In this document: piece after piece, positions 44,460-57,029 of the stretch
Position numbering within the stretch: the first letter of the stretch is position 1
How the letters are laid out: each line of letters begins with the position of its first letter
Assembly: GCA_031002005.1 (NCBI GenBank)
Contig: CM061920.1
Coordinates: forward strand, 108,249,447-108,313,446
Direction: 5' to 3'
Length of the DNA: 64,000 bases
From: Vandiemenella viatica
Lineage: Eukaryota > Arthropoda > Insecta > Orthoptera > Morabidae
Notes under the pieces: generated by a model
What the model was told of the DNA's origin: nothing
Database searches by the model: none
Seen by the model: the letters and a program-made list of their open reading frames with translations, nothing else
Program-made: the position numbers and the translations under genes

Positions 44460-45425
44460 CTTATGGCATCTCATTCTGTGGAAACTCGTCACAAGCACAG
44501 AGGGTATTTACATTGAAAAAACGTGCTATAAGAACTATTTGTGGAGCAAGCTCACAGACGTCGTGCAGAAATCTATTTAAAAACCTGGGTGTACTAACAA
44601 TGCCAGCACAATATGTATACTCTGTACTATCATTTGTAGTGGAAAATCCTGAACATTTCAATCTTAATGCTGACATACATAGCCATAATACTAGGAATAA
44701 ATATAATATTCACAAGGATTACAAATCACTGTCAATTGTACAGAAAGGGTTAACATTTACTGGAGCTTCCTTATTCAATGTCTTACCAATAGAAATTAAA
44801 TGTTATCTACAAAAACCCAACTACTTTAAGTCCAAACTGAAAGAGTTTCTGCTTCAGAATCCATTTTACTCTCTAAAAGGATTTTCTTCTTGGAATTTGG
44901 TAACTAAGAATGACTGATAAAATAGTATATATGGTGTATGGAAGGGAAAGGTGACAAAGTTGTCCACAATTACTAAAATGATATATGGTTTTTCTTTCTG
45001 TTGAAACTTTTGACAAATGAAGTAATTACACTGTTTACAAAATTTCACTCATATATAGTAACTAACATGGGATAGCATGCACTCAAAAACTGCTGTAAAA
45101 AATTATGATACTAACAGGTTTTTAAGTAATTGACTGCTTATGAGTTGTGGTAACTGGTTGGTAAGAAAATAACTGGTTGTTAGATGCTGGTAACAAGTTT
45201 ATACACTGTTCCACATAATAAGTATTAACTAACTCGGGATTGTATTTGTAGATTACAGGAAATATTGGTTATACTAATTGGTCATAACTAACTTCTTGTC
45301 AATATATAATATTATCAATTATATAGTAATATTGACATTACTAATAAGTGTATGTACTGTTCCACATCCCCGAGATTATTATCACATGGGATCAAAGTGA
45401 ACATATCTATCTATCTATATAAAGC
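44460..45425 (+). mobile_element. 5'-truncated Jockey-type LINE 3' end with (TATC)n tail
   Basis: The coding end at 44513-44917 gives KKRAIRTICGASSQTSCRNL, LFKNLGVLTMPAQYVYSVL, HNTRNKYNIHK, QKGLTFTGASLFNVLPIEIK and KLKEFLLQNPFYSL. This is the tail of non-LTR reverse transcriptase proteins ('K-R-A-I-R-x-I-x-G', 'L-F-N-x-L-P', 'F-L-L-x-N-x-F-Y-S-L'). Upstream to about 44460 a shifted frame gives more of the same domain. The frame is clean to its stop at 44915-44917. About 500 bases of 3' UTR follow and end in TATCTATCTATCTATAT at 45403-45419. The polymerase core is absent. It is a different family from the LINE at 32515. Confidence 0.85.
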
Positions 45426-45429
45426 CGGT

Positions 45430-46050
45430 GGCTGAATATATTTTTCGATGCCAGCACCTGGTCTTTCAGTTACAGGACCAATAGGACTCGCTAGTGTTAC
45501 TCTTACATCAATTGATGACTTACCTTTAATCCTTAGGTGTAAAAGGAAAAGTAACGTAAATTATGCTCAATGAAATAGTCACAATTCTCATGGATAGTTA
45601 TAAATTCAGTCCCCATTTTAAAGAAGACACTATCGTTTCGGATGTCGTTTGAGTCTATTGTGTATTGACACATTCTGTATTTAAACTTTGTCTAGTGGTA
45701 ATAATTATAAACTTTTCCTCAGAAGCTATGACTACCTCATTATTTTTGTATCAAACTTGTGAACATTTACCATCGTTGACCGTGTCACAAATAATTCTAA
45801 ATTTCATTACATTTACCTTTTTACGTCTTCCCTAGTTTCTTTTTCCCAGTATGAGAACTTTCTGTGTGTTCTTAGATAACTTTTATTGCTACCCCACCGA
45901 TTTTAATTACTATTAATATCGTCAATCTTTACTCTTTGCCATCTGAAAGAAAACATATATCGTACAGTGAAGAGATTAGTTTTGGTGCTGAGCACCCTCT
46001 GCCATCCATAATTTTGTGAAATGCAGAGTATATATGTAGATGTAAGTGAA
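45430..46050 (+). repeat. probable LINE 3' UTR ending near 46045
   Basis: The end at 45960-46045 matches the tail at 9690-9785 (see there). Upstream extent is uncertain, and no coding part was seen. Confidence 0.35.
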
Positions 46051-46214
46051 TTTGAGTCTAGATAAGGCTTATCTAATGTTTTTCGAATCGTAATGTATTG
46101 TGGGTGTTGTGTCGGCTAGTTCAAAAGCGCTGGCTGCGTGCTCCCCACGGGTATGACTAGTAAGTCTCGCATGTGTGGAACTGTCAGTATACAGGATATC
46201 TAAATTACATGCGG

Positions 46215-46335
46215 AGACAATTAAATGACAGAAATAAATGTCCACATGCTGTTGTATACCTTGCTTTAACTATGGCAAATAATATTAATGATAAGCTACG
46301 TGACTTGGCACGGACCCCCACCCCTCCCTCCAAGG
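46215..46335 (+). repeat. dispersed repeat shared with 14335-14465
   Basis: AAATAAATGTCCACATGCTG, AAATAATATTAATGATAAGC, TACGTGACTTGGCACGGACC and CCCTCCCTCC occur in the order seen at 14335. Confidence 0.55.
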
Positions 46336-46339
46336 AATA

Positions 46340-47275
46340 ATGAGAGCGGAGAACGAACAGCAGTAAGGAGTATACACAAAATATCGATAACGTGAAAAAG
46401 AATCGAAGGAAAGGACATGTCAAGAAAAAATTCGATTTACATCCTTTTTGCTCTAAAATAAAACTAGTGTTAAGAATTGCATTATGGCTGAGATCGAGAA
46501 TCACTTTAAAGGGTTGTAATTAAAATTACCGGTATATATATATGAGTTACAAGTTGAAATTTGGAAGGCTGATTAATAAATAAGGTGGTTAAAAGTGATT
46601 TAAGGTATAATCATTATTAACTGAGTAAAAAAGGACAACCTATTGAATGGAACAAAAAGTTAAGTACTTTTCCCTTACAGTAGGAAGACAAAAACAATAT
46701 AAAGTGAGCTTACATTAGTCGGACGTAATAGGGAAGACGATAAAACAAGATAACAAAACTTATATACAAATTTATGGTAGAGGATATTTCTGAGTAGATG
46801 ACTCAAGAATAGATATCTTGAAGAAGCACGATGGTGGGATCTAAATTTTTATGAATCCCTTATTTTACGATATGACGTTTGCAGTGAGCTACAATATTGA
46901 GAAATGCTATACTAGTTGGGACATAGAACTGTAATACTCGATGAAATATTGAAACAATGGTTTCAACACAATTACTTGGAACTCTCGGCTCAGTTAGATA
47001 TACTGAAAGCAAAAGTTTCTTCGCTCCAGACAGCTAAGGCGGGGTGTTCATTGTGGAGCGAGAAGACCCAAGTTCCTCGTGACATTTGACGGTTCACTGC
47101 TTTTAAATAAAGCGACGCTACCTTTAACTGGAAAGTGATGCTTCACATGCAAACACAAAAAGGGCGCAGAACGGTTCGCTTGTCGTGCTCCTCTGATTAT
47201 ACGGCAGGTAGCGTAACCACAGAAACAGAGCCTTCAATTTAAGGCTTCACAAACAGAGTTGTGAATGCGCTAACA
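46340..47275. other. unannotated AT-rich DNA
   Basis: No gene recognised. Confidence 0.5.
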
Positions 47276-47279
47276 GGAG

Positions 47280-47600
47280 CGCAATTCATCCTCATCTGCG
47301 GGAAGGCTGTAATTGTGCTGTAGAAACTACATCCGAGCCGTGGCTGCGCACAGAATGCCAGCGGGATGCCTGTGTTTGCTCCCAGTTTGCGAATTGTTGC
47401 AGAATCGCCGGCCGTATCGGTGCTCGCTTCGCGTGGCTCGCCACTTCGCGAGCTGTCTATTGTTTGTGGAGTCCTGCGACCCGTTCAAGACCCAACGTCG
47501 GGGGCAGTGGAGGCCGCAGCGCCGCCTCCCGTAACCATCTCTTGCGACCACTCCGTGCTCTCCCATTTGAATTACTGACGTTGCTCTTTGATGACGATGA
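47280..47600. other. GC-rich, CpG-bearing island with overlapping open frames
   Basis: Several frames on both strands stay open through this part (73, 70, 61 and 101 codons) simply because stops are rare in GC-rich DNA. No domain is recognisable in any of them and no acceptor or donor pair is convincing. It could be an unmethylated CpG-type regulatory or first-exon region. I cannot choose. Confidence 0.3.
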
Positions 47601-47604
47601 CTCT

Positions 47605-48445
47605 TTACATTTATTCCCAAACAGAGAGGCACTCCAGAAAACTGGATGATAATAAAATTGGGGATGCAGTTGACTATTTGAGCACTATATATAATGTTTA
47701 CATTAAAAATAAAATTACATCATTTCATACCGTAGTGTGCCATTGGTTGAAATATTAGTTGCAAATTTTAATTAAATATTTAATAGGTGAATACAAATAA
47801 TTTTATATGAACTTAATTTTAAAGTTGAGGCATAGAAATAATTCCAGAAATTGAACATAATTTCTTCCAACGTAAAATATCATTATTTTTTAAAAAAAAA
47901 AAATGTACAAGGGAACCAGGTGGTTTTTAACAGGTTTTGCCGTAATTTAACTTGACTATCCTTCTCTCCAATTTCTACACAATAATAAAGATATTACAGT
48001 TTACCTTTGCGTAACTAAATTTTCCGTACCACCTGAGCATCATATCTACGATTATAATATTATGCATCTTACCTAGTACGATTATGACGTCAAATGTAGG
48101 CTCGCTCTCATATTTTTTTATATGTATATTTCTCCCTCGTCTAGCTGAAAAACATATACTTACCCTTCACACTTCTTATTTAATTCCACATCTTGGCCAC
48201 AAGTGATTACTCCATCAGTCACGCTCAAACACATTTTATTAACAACACAGATACATCGAATCATTTCGTTAAATCTTAATTACATAAAACATAACTTTCA
48301 TAATTTTATAGGTCACCAAAATTTATTCTGTTTACTCTCTTCAAATCACTCGACATAGGCCTCCCAAGTTCTATGCTAATCATGATAATTCTTTCAGTAA
48401 AATCATTAATTATGTTTGATGTTTTTTCTCTTTGCATTACATTAC
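47605..48445. other. unannotated AT-rich DNA
   Basis: No gene or repeat recognised. Confidence 0.5.
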
Positions 48446-48448
48446 AAT

Positions 48449-49196
48449 TACAGGGTCAGTAAAAAAGGACTTTACAACTTTGGAATGATATAGAAAACTA
48501 CTGAGATAACTTACAGAATCGGTATATGTGTCATTTTGTAGCAAACAGTCTCAAGTAGTTTCACATAAAAATGTCAAGTGTCATTTTGTTTCGACGTGAC
48601 TGACATTTGTCATGCGGCAAACGTCCTACCGGTAATCAATTTCTTTCCACACTTGTTGCAACCGATCGGGCGTAGCTTGTGCGATTGCAACGTAGATTCG
48701 ATTTATCAGGTCAGCAAAATTCTTTGGTAGGGGAGGAACACACACACGATCTTTAATGAAACCCCAGAGAAAGAAATGCAGTGCTATCAAGTCTGTCGAG
48801 CGAGGGGACCATGTGAATGACCCTTCACGGCCAATCCAACGACCTGGAAGCGATTATCGAGGAATCTACAAACTTCCGTAAGAAATTGAGGTGATGTACC
48901 GTTTGCATGTAGTAAACCACCCCATCTCGGTCATCTTCGTCGATCTGTGGAATTAAAAAGTTTTCGAGCATTTCGAGATACACAATACCAGGGACAGTTT
49001 ACTCCAGTGAAAGTAGCCATTTTGACTGTACAATTACGCTGGCGCTCCTCGTGGCATAATGGTGTACTGATGCACCACGTGCATCAGATTTGAGGTTGTT
49101 TGCTACAAAATGACACATCTACCGATTCTGTGAGTTATCACAACAAATTTCTGTATCATTCCAAATCTGTAAAGTCTTTTTTGACCACAGCCCGTA
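48449..49196 (-). mobile_element. mariner-like element, internally deleted, with ~95-bp inverted repeats and TA duplications
   Basis: The element spans 48451-49194. Its left end starts CAGGGTCAGTAAAAAAGGAC and its right end, read on the other strand, CGGGCTGTGGTCAAAAAAGA. The two ends match over about 95 bases with a few changes, down to TGTCATTTTGTAGCAAAC. TA is present at 48449-48450 and 49195-49196, the expected mariner/Tc1 target duplication. The inner 550 bases hold only the C-terminal half of a transposase. At 744 bp it is far shorter than an autonomous copy, so it could move only with help. Confidence 0.92.
48626..48925 (-). pseudogene. mariner-like transposase C-terminal half
   Basis: Read on the - strand: NGTSPQFLTEVCRFLDNR, a one-base shift, PGRWIGREGSF, PRSTDLIALHFFLWGFIKD, VCVPPLP, INRIYVAIAQATPDRLQQVW and EIDYR then TAG at 48626-48628. 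This is the end of a DDE transposase of the type 'D-G-A-P-P-H ... L-D-N-x-F-P-x-R-W-I-G-R ... R-S-P-D-L-T-P-L-D-F-F-L-W-G' common in arthropods. The second catalytic Asp (of DGAPPH) reads Asn and 'SPDL' reads STDL with its Asp kept. The helix-turn-helix domain and first catalytic Asp are deleted. It is nonfunctional. Confidence 0.88.
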
Positions 49197-49199
49197 TAT

Positions 49200-50655
49200 T
49201 AACCATTTTCTGTCCTTTATGAGATATGTCCCTTACAAATTATAGATAAAGTAGAATGAAATTGTTAAATGAACGAAATGCTACCTATTTTAGTTAAACT
49301 GTCTTTCGAGATTTATTAATATAGAAGCAAAATGGAAATTATTTAATTTGATTAATAGGGTAGACATGAAAGCAAAATATATTAAACATTAATAAAGAAG
49401 AACATTTTAACAGACCATGTGCAATTGACTCTGACGTAGTAAATTCAAATCGAGCATGAAGAATCCAATCTAAATACTTTAATTATCAGGACACTGCAAG
49501 GTGTTAATAACGAAATGCCGGTGGACGGAGGATTATTCGATGTTTTTACCACTCTCTACTGACGGCTCTGAGTAGTACTGCAACCAACAGGCCATGTCGC
49601 AGCAGTAGTCACATTACGGTCAGTTACCTGGTTTTTCCTTCATTTTTTGTTAGTAACGGCATTGGCGTATAGTGACACAGAGTTGTTATCATTCATCAGT
49701 TTTCAGTAATTATCACGTGACATCACAGGAAACACCAAGTCTCATTCATCAGACTACAGACTTTGTTATTAAGCAAATAGCGCTTCAACTTTTCCTTACA
49801 TCAGCTCGAAACAGTGTTCTAAGTTCTTCGTACTGAGTCAGAACTGCTTCTCGAAACAGAATTAAACATTTCATGAATATATCAGCTCCAACTCATAGTC
49901 AGGAAGTCTATGAAAAACAAAATTAATGCTTTACCGAATCACAAAACAGAAACAAGTTTCCGAATGCTTCTAAAAGTCAGTATGAAAATTCATGTTTCTA
50001 AAATCAGAATCATTACTAGAAGACCATCAGAAACGGAGTACTCCAATAGAATCACTTTAAGACTGGCTATCATATTCATAATCAATGATCCTAGTGGCCA
50101 TCAGGAACAGAATTAATATTCTACAGTCCGTTTCATTTTAAGAAGACTCCTCGTGGAGTCCTGCTATCTGCTCGATAGCCCTCTGCGGAAAAACATAGGC
50201 CTCGGGAAAACAAGAAGCTCGATGATTCGCTATGAAAATTACCAAATTTAAAAATTAATTTACAACAATTGCATTGCTAAACTCTTGTTCACTAACTACA
50301 TTGCACACAGTTCAATTATAGTCATTCGTTTACCACTGACAAGTATAAACACGTGATTTGGTATTCCCTGTATCGGTAGCTCTATCCGATTCTGCAATAT
50401 ACAGTAAATCGCAGTCCCACGTAAATCTCATTCATGTAATTATGGGTAAATTGTCACGATCACAATGCCCTATTGTCTCTCTCCTCTCTACACAATATTT
50501 CCTTCGCTTTGTCTCAATACAGTTCATTTTTAGTCTCAACAAGGTACAGCTGCCCATGACCCTTTCACTTGAGCCTAACACACATAGAGTTTGCTTCTGA
50601 CACTCACACTGTTTCCTTACCGACTCTCCAACACCTTTAAGCCTCGTATCGCCCT
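49200..50655. other. unannotated AT-rich DNA
   Basis: No gene recognised. Confidence 0.5.
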
Positions 50656-50663
50656 CGAACAAA

Positions 50664-50691
50664 CTCTCTTTCTCTCTCTCTCTCTCTCTCT
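50664..50691 (+). repeat. (TC)n microsatellite
   Basis: A TC dinucleotide run of about 14 units with one TT interruption. Confidence 0.95.
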
Positions 50692-50694
50692 GAG

Positions 50695-52740
50695 GCCATG
50701 GCCTCTTCTCTCTTTACGGAACCTTCCGTACGAATGTTACTAAAAATCTTATTACTGTTATAATTATTGCAAACACAAACAGAGAATGGCAACCCCCATC
50801 TTGGATGTTACAATACCAAAAAGGTGAAAGAATTTGTTATTCCTACTGGAGACATACCAGTTCGCTAGTTTTGAATGCAGGCAAGCCACCCTTCTCAGTA
50901 TTGAATTTTGCGAACTATAACTTCTGACCCGGTGAGGCAACAACGCCTGTTTGTTTATTGTCTGCGGCTCTCATTAAATTCTGTTACGTTTGCGTATAAA
51001 AGGCTAGTTCCAGAAGATTATGATGAGGTTGTATGTGGTTACAGTAGAACATAACAAAACAGACCACAATGTTTGTCAATACTCGTAAAAATGCCAAGCC
51101 CAAGTGCAAAACTCGCGTACCGGCTGAAACGGCGTGTTACCAGTAATTCATTGATAAGCATGAAACACAGCAGGAGCTGGTTGAGTGGTATCGGGAACTC
51201 AAGGAATTCATTGCAAATGTGTCTTTTTCATGTGCGAACTGAACTTTAGATCACCATTGGGAATGGCCCTTTTATTCCATCTTCCTGAAAAAGTATCAGT
51301 CGATAATTTTCACTACTTAAATTAACAATGAAGAGAGATTGACTTGAAAAATCAACGATAGTTTGTCGACAGTTTCTAGAACACATTTCTTCGGTTTTAT
51401 GGTGCCATATAATTCGACTATAAAAACTGGACAGTTCGTAGACATGGCCGTAAAGTTGTTTCCCGCGCACTCCAGAAGGTTTCTCTTTCGGACATCCTTC
51501 GTTGAGCCAAGTGAGAACCACTAAGTTTTAGGCGTTGTGGAGGGAAGCGCGCCGTCATTTAGGTGTTGTTTCACCGCGTATCAAAACTTCAGAACAGTAT
51601 GACGTCTGAATCGTTAGAACTGTGAGACTCGTTACCCCAGCCAACAGATCCAACCCTCAGGTATTAGTATCGAGTCGTTACAGATGAACTTGAAAATACA
51701 CATAACAGCACAATCTTACTAGTCAAAAAATTTAAACACAAAATTCATTTACGGTTGGAAACGCGTCACACTAACGATATAGGGAGGCAGTTAGCGAAGT
51801 TAGGAGCGTAATAAAGTGGCCGCGGTGGTGGTCCAATGTGTCATAGACGGAGCGAGTAAACCTACATATCCTATGGCCTGCGAAATTACTGTCCAGTTCC
51901 CCGCCTCTTTAGTTTTATTACACCAAACAAACGAGAAAAATCTAAAGCATACAGGAAACGACGATTAACACAATCTCGAATAGTCGCACCATTAGTTCGA
52001 GTGCTTCGTAAAACTATCTTACAACTCACGTACCTTAAAGAAGAGCATTATCAAGGCAAAAGAAGTTGTAACGCCACTGTGGGAATTATAGATATCTCTG
52101 TGAGCTACAGAACATCGCAGTGCAACGAGTAATAATATCGCGGGGTCCTGCGGGGAAACAGTTTGCGGGAATGACGTGTTACTATATGGCCATGGGAATG
52201 TAATACGGTCGGCGTTGAATGAATACAGTATTAGTGACCGGACGACTGTGATAAAAGTGCGGCGAAGACAGATGTACTGTTCACCGCGCAGTGGACAAAT
52301 ATTGCATTATTCACGTGTGGATTGTTGAGTCTCACTGCGAGTGTGGAATAAATATGTGGTTTTTTATTTGAATTAAGGTGACTTCGACTCTCTTACGTTC
52401 ACCTTTATCCACGAACCTTGCATATTCGGTGAAGAAATCTTAATATTATTTGTCTGGTGCATGCGTCTAGAAATACTGCAGTTCGTTAGACTGGCGATAG
52501 GTACACTTGAACCTGCAGCCTTGATGAACACCGTGAATGCTGTATAAGCAGTAATAAGAATGGCAGCACACGTTGTCGATAGTGAATGCTCAAATTGCCG
52601 AACTTTAGAGCACTTTTGGTGGTTTTGGCTGAAGGGCAAGACATTGTCAGTTATCACGATTTATATCATATGAACTAACGAGATCTGGACTCATTTAATT
52701 AATTAACCATCGATCTCAATTATTAGGTTAAAAAGTCATT
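50695..52740. other. unannotated DNA
   Basis: No gene supported. Open - strand frames at 51246-51521 and 52373-52657 lack motifs and splice sites. Confidence 0.45.
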
Positions 52741-52761
52741 GGCTTGCAATTAATATAGAAC

Positions 52762-53109
52762 TAGATGGTGCCCACAACTTCGTTCATGTTTGTAAACAAT
52801 TTTGATTGATAGCTACCGACATGCAACTACCATAGTGCACGATGGGTGACTCGAGGTTAATACCACATACAACACGATGATCTGAGCAAGGTATATATGG
52901 CTGGATTCACATGTATTTGGACGAAATATGAAAATGCCCTCGGTCGAACCACCATATCCCCCCCCCCCACAGCTACCGACATGCATCCACCATAGTGCAC
53001 GATGGGAGACGCGAGGCTACTACCACACCCAAATACTGGTGGTCGGCGCCAGGTAGTTGTGGCCGGAAAGTGAAATATAGGGACACACGACTATTTTTAT
53101 ATATATAAG
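52762..53109 (+). mobile_element. complete small 'ACTAG...ATATAAGATTA' repeat with internal duplication
   Basis: It starts ACTAGATGGTGCCCACAAC and ends TTTATATATATAAGATTA. Inside, a block AGCTACCGACATGCA, ACCATAGTGCACGATGGG, ACGCGAGGCTACTACCACA occurs twice (about 52810-52880 and 52972-53040), separated by a stretch with a run of 11 C (52958-52968). The same block occurs once at 16048-16130. It shows no coding capacity. Confidence 0.65.
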
Positions 53110-53119
53110 ATTACGGGTG

Positions 53120-53640
53120 AGAAAGAAACAAAGGGATCATTACTTGGAGGAGAGGTTATACGAGGACAACTTTGACGGGCCTTTCGGCGTATGCAACCAA
53201 CATTTTGGAAATTCCTACGACTGCCAACGACAGCTAGATAAAATTGTTGACGGCACTAAAAACGAGCGTCGTCGTTACAGAACACAATCTGCACAGCACT
53301 TGTGCTGCTGGTTTCGGTAAATTGTCGCAGCTTTCTGACAGAACATTTGGCCGATGACGTTAGCACGGTACCAGATTTATACTGGGATCCGTTCACATTC
53401 ATTCCACCACAAAACCAGTCGAATAATACACGTATTTAATCCTGCGTGTTTACACTGATCTTCCCGAACACGAACCACGACACTCAGTTTTGGTTACGCA
53501 TTCGTAAGCATCAGCAGAAACATTTGATTAAAAAAATCCTATTCCCGGCCTACAGTATGATGGTAAACATAATAACTATCACAACTCTAGTATCATAGAC
53601 CTGCAGTAGGCTACGTAGACTGGTTTTAAATCTGCTCAGA
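53120..53640. other. unannotated DNA
   Basis: An open frame at 53117-53320 starts inside the preceding repeat's end and has no known motif. Confidence 0.4.
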
Positions 53641-53799
53641 AGTTCCACATTCATTTATTTATGATGTTTGGGTTCCTTTACCGTTATTATCTTTCACTGT
53701 TCTATTCACTACCAAAATAGTCAATAACTCTTATCTTAAAATGTGAAGAACCATTCTGACTCTTTCTACAAACTTCTTTCTATTCTTATTATATCAAAA

Positions 53800-54200
53800 A
53801 CGGTTTTAGTTCTCCATTTTACCTTCCCACATAATTTTCAAAATCCTTCTTAACACCAAATTTCAGATGATTGAATGTTACTTCTTTCTGATATTTCTAT
53901 AGTACATGCTTTACATTCATAAGTTATTGAACTCAATACATATCGTTTTAGAAATTTTAGAAATTGCCTATTAAGTCATAGGTCAATGTTGAGAACTAAA
54001 AGATTTCTAAAAAAAGTACTTTTCTTAGAGCTATTCTGCTATTGATATCGTTTTTATTTCTGCCATCAATTCTAATTTTACTTAGAAATCGGCAAAATTC
54101 TCTCGCTTCTTCTGTTCACAATTCTGTATTCTATATACGTTTATTGTTATCACTTCCAATATACTTCTTTAAATTTGTCTTTTTTTGTTTATATTTCGCC
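53800..54200 (-). pseudogene. antisense LINE remnant, post-polymerase region
   Basis: Read on the - strand with frameshifts: KIRIDGRNKNDINSRIALRK (about 54010-54080), then ITYECKACTIEISER and SSEIWC (about 53840-53930). These fit the order 'D-G-x-x-x-x-D-I-x-x-R-I-A-x-x-K ... Y-G-C-E-x-W-T-x ... E-A-F-E-M-W-C' found after the polymerase of many non-LTR elements. There are many stops. The flanking 53640-54430 is T-rich on the + strand, as expected for an old antisense LINE. Confidence 0.55.
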
Positions 54201-54439
54201 AAAATTTAGCTCCCGGTATTTTTTTACGTGCCTTCCGTCAATTTTCAATATCTTCATGCCGATTCTTTATTCTTGAAGCCTTATGCCACATATTTTTTCA
54301 CTTTCTTGACTAATTTCTCGTGATACTCCATCCTTTTCTTTTAATAGTGATAAATTATTCCTCTATATCGATATTTTTAACTCTTCTTTAAAATTTTGAA
54401 CATCTTAACATCAAAAACTTTTTCTTCGCCTCCTTGGTG

Positions 54440-56000
54440 ACAAGGCTGAATACATGCTTCTATGACTAGAAAGAGTCGTATCTCCTCTATCTGCCGCTAG
54501 GCCCAATTTTTACGTGAGAGCTACAGCTGAAGATGTGTGACTGGAATCCAAGACTAAAAGTTTGTTTTCACTCTCAGACATAACGCAACGAGTCTACAGA
54601 GAAACGTCATTCTTCTTGCGAAGCACGATTTATGTATGTCTCTAACAGTGTGATACCTACACCCAGCTTAAAGAGTCATCTCATGCGGTTACAAAGCGAC
54701 TTGTCGTAAGCCAAAGATTTAAACCTATGATGTAAGGAGTTACTATGACATAGCGTGGACTAATACGTGCTGAAAATCTAAGCGAACTCTTGATTACTAC
54801 ACACAGGCAATTCTAGATTTTCTTGTGATCTTAAAACGAGCTATTATTATTATTTGCTTATGAACCGTATCGGATCACACAAAGCATAGATTCTCTTCAT
54901 GGCTTGTAATTAAGAATTTGTCCAATGTTTATAATAATAGCTAGACCTAGAGATTGAAAGTTCCCGGAGCAATACGAGGAGCGCAAGTGTTGCCATCTGG
55001 CCGCAATCCGTGTATTAAAAATGAGTTACTTCATATTTTTACACATTATAGGTGTGGTAAGTGTTTTGTGGATTAATGTGGGAGCAAAATTTGTGCTCAG
55101 CATTATACTTTTGTTCTGTGATGTCTATTAACGTTAGCGATGTTTGTAGGTTATATGTAAACGATAGTTTAAACGAAGCGTGCAAAAGCTTGATAGTTGA
55201 ATTGTTTTTTGCATTAATCGCTAAAAACAGTTTAAATAAAAGGACGATCTTACTTTAGCAACTGATCGTTTGTCAGTTGACAGAATCAAACTGTCGACTC
55301 CAATATCCCTCCTAAACTTTCCTTCTAAACTATCTACACCAACTACAGACATATGAGAGTAAGTAAGATCTCACTGCATCAGTGTTGTTTTTTAACATGG
55401 TTTTTATTTTCTTTGGGGTAAACACCACTTAGGTGAGACGAGGGGAGCGAGGTCAGTGTCCTCCTCCCTCGGTTCCTCGAGTAACAGCAGTGCACGCTGG
55501 ATCCGCTTCCGCGTCTTTGATTACGCGAGCGGAAATTTGATGCTTTCAGCTACGAGGCCATAAATCCAGGTTATAAACGGCAAATAAAAAGAAAAAGCTG
55601 TTACAGCTAGCACTACAGTCAACTTTTTATTGCTTCTGACATGACACAATAAAAAAACTTGGAACAATACGTTGCAGGATGCTATTGAAACAACATAAGC
55701 TTTATAATTTGGGTGAATGAAATTTATTTTTAGAATTACTAGCAATTGTAATTAAATGCAGATTATATTAGAGCTGTTTGCTTCTTTCCCATGTGAGAAT
55801 AGTCTCGGTGATAGAGAACAGTACATATAATTCTTAATTAATTATAGTGATTAAGATTTATTTACTTCCCGTAAACACAATCAATTTATACTTTTAAATA
55901 GATAAAATATATTAATAGATAATAAAACCACTATTTTAATTCAACAAACTTTGACAAAAACAACTTCAAAATTGAAATTTATGGGTGAAATCTCTGAATC
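54440..56000. other. unannotated DNA
   Basis: No gene supported. A hydrophobic 74-codon - strand frame at 55521-55745 lacks splice sites. Confidence 0.45.
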
Positions 56001-56009
56001 ATTTGAAAT

Positions 56010-57025
56010 TAAAACTGGTGAGATGGGTTATCACCACCCCTGCTCAACATGGTACTAGACAAGACCATTAGCGCATGGAAAAAATAAATATCTGGAATAT
56101 ATATGGGAACAAAGGATAAACGAATCAACATAAAATGCCTCGCTTTTGCGGATGGTCTAACAATAACTACACTAACTCCTGAGGAAGCCAAAAATGCTGT
56201 TGAGAAGCTTCATGAGATAGCCATCAAACCGGTATCCAAATCTCTTATGAGGAAACACAATATATAGACTCCAAAAGCACAAACCTGAAGGCACTCGTGA
56301 CCAAATACGGCACTATCAAACAAGTTAGACACTTTAAGTACTTAGGAGAAATTACTGGGAATACTGGAACTGAGAAAGAATCCCACAAAGCCCGCGCTGA
56401 AAAACTACGAAAAGCATATGCAAGTACTTGGAATACTTACAATAGGAAATCACTTTCCACCAAAGTCAAACTCCATTACTACCACACTGTCGTTCTTCCA
56501 GGAGCACTGTACACGACGGAGACATCATCATTAACGGTAAATGTCAAATTAATCGAAAAAAATAGAAAGACAGATACTGAGAAAAATATTCGGCCCCAAG
56601 ATCCAAGATGGCATCTGGAAGCGCAAAAGCTCAGAAGAACTGTATTCACTGACCGCACGATTCACCTCACTCGCACGAAAAGACGCATGAAATCATACGG
56701 ACATATAGCACGAATGGATGACTCACGACTTACCAAGAACATTTTCCACATCGTCAATGGACCCTGACAAACCAAAGCTCGCTGGTTTATAGAAACCCAG
56801 AAGGACCTCCCAGAAATCAGCCTAGATCCACTGACATCTACACGCGGTATATATAGACAAATAATTACTTCACATAAATTTGCCCCTAAGATCCCAACAG
56901 ATAAAAATCTGAAACTCAGAAATGCATGGACAAGAAAGAGACGTCAAGCCCACAGCGAAAGGATGAGGAGGTTTTACGATGATAAGACGAACAACAAGAA
57001 GAATAAGAAAGACAATACAAATTAA
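56010..57025 (+). pseudogene. LINE reverse transcriptase fragment, C-terminal part
   Basis: In one frame with stops: LNMVLDKTISAWKK, a stop, ISGIYMGTKDKRINIKCLAF, ADGLTI (catalytic A-D-D reads A-D-G), TPEEAKNAVEKLHEIAIK, a shift, then the long frame 56297-56767 with VRHFKYLGEITGNTGTEKES, AYASTWNTYNRKSLSTKVKL, TVVLPGALYTTETSSL, TKRRMKSYGHIARMDDSRLT, a TGA at 56765-56767 and, in the same frame, TKARWFIETQKDLPEISLDP and NAWTRKRRQAHSERMRRFYD to a TAA at 57023-57025. The order Y-L-G, 'TYNRKSLS', 'VVLPGALYTTET' and 'R-M-K-x-x-G-H-I-x-R-M' is the end of a non-LTR protein known from insects. It is 5'-truncated and dead. Confidence 0.85.
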
Positions 57026-57029
57026 TGAT

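Noticed and set aside
47327..47632. 101-codon - strand frame in the GC-rich island
   Set aside because: Four frames are open at once; this follows from base composition and not from coding.
55521..55745. hydrophobic - strand frame as a membrane protein exon
   Set aside because: AT-rich codons give Leu/Ile/Phe by default, and no acceptor lies upstream.
56297..56767. independent gene of 156 codons
   Set aside because: Same-frame sequence on both sides and its motifs show it to be the end of a LINE protein.
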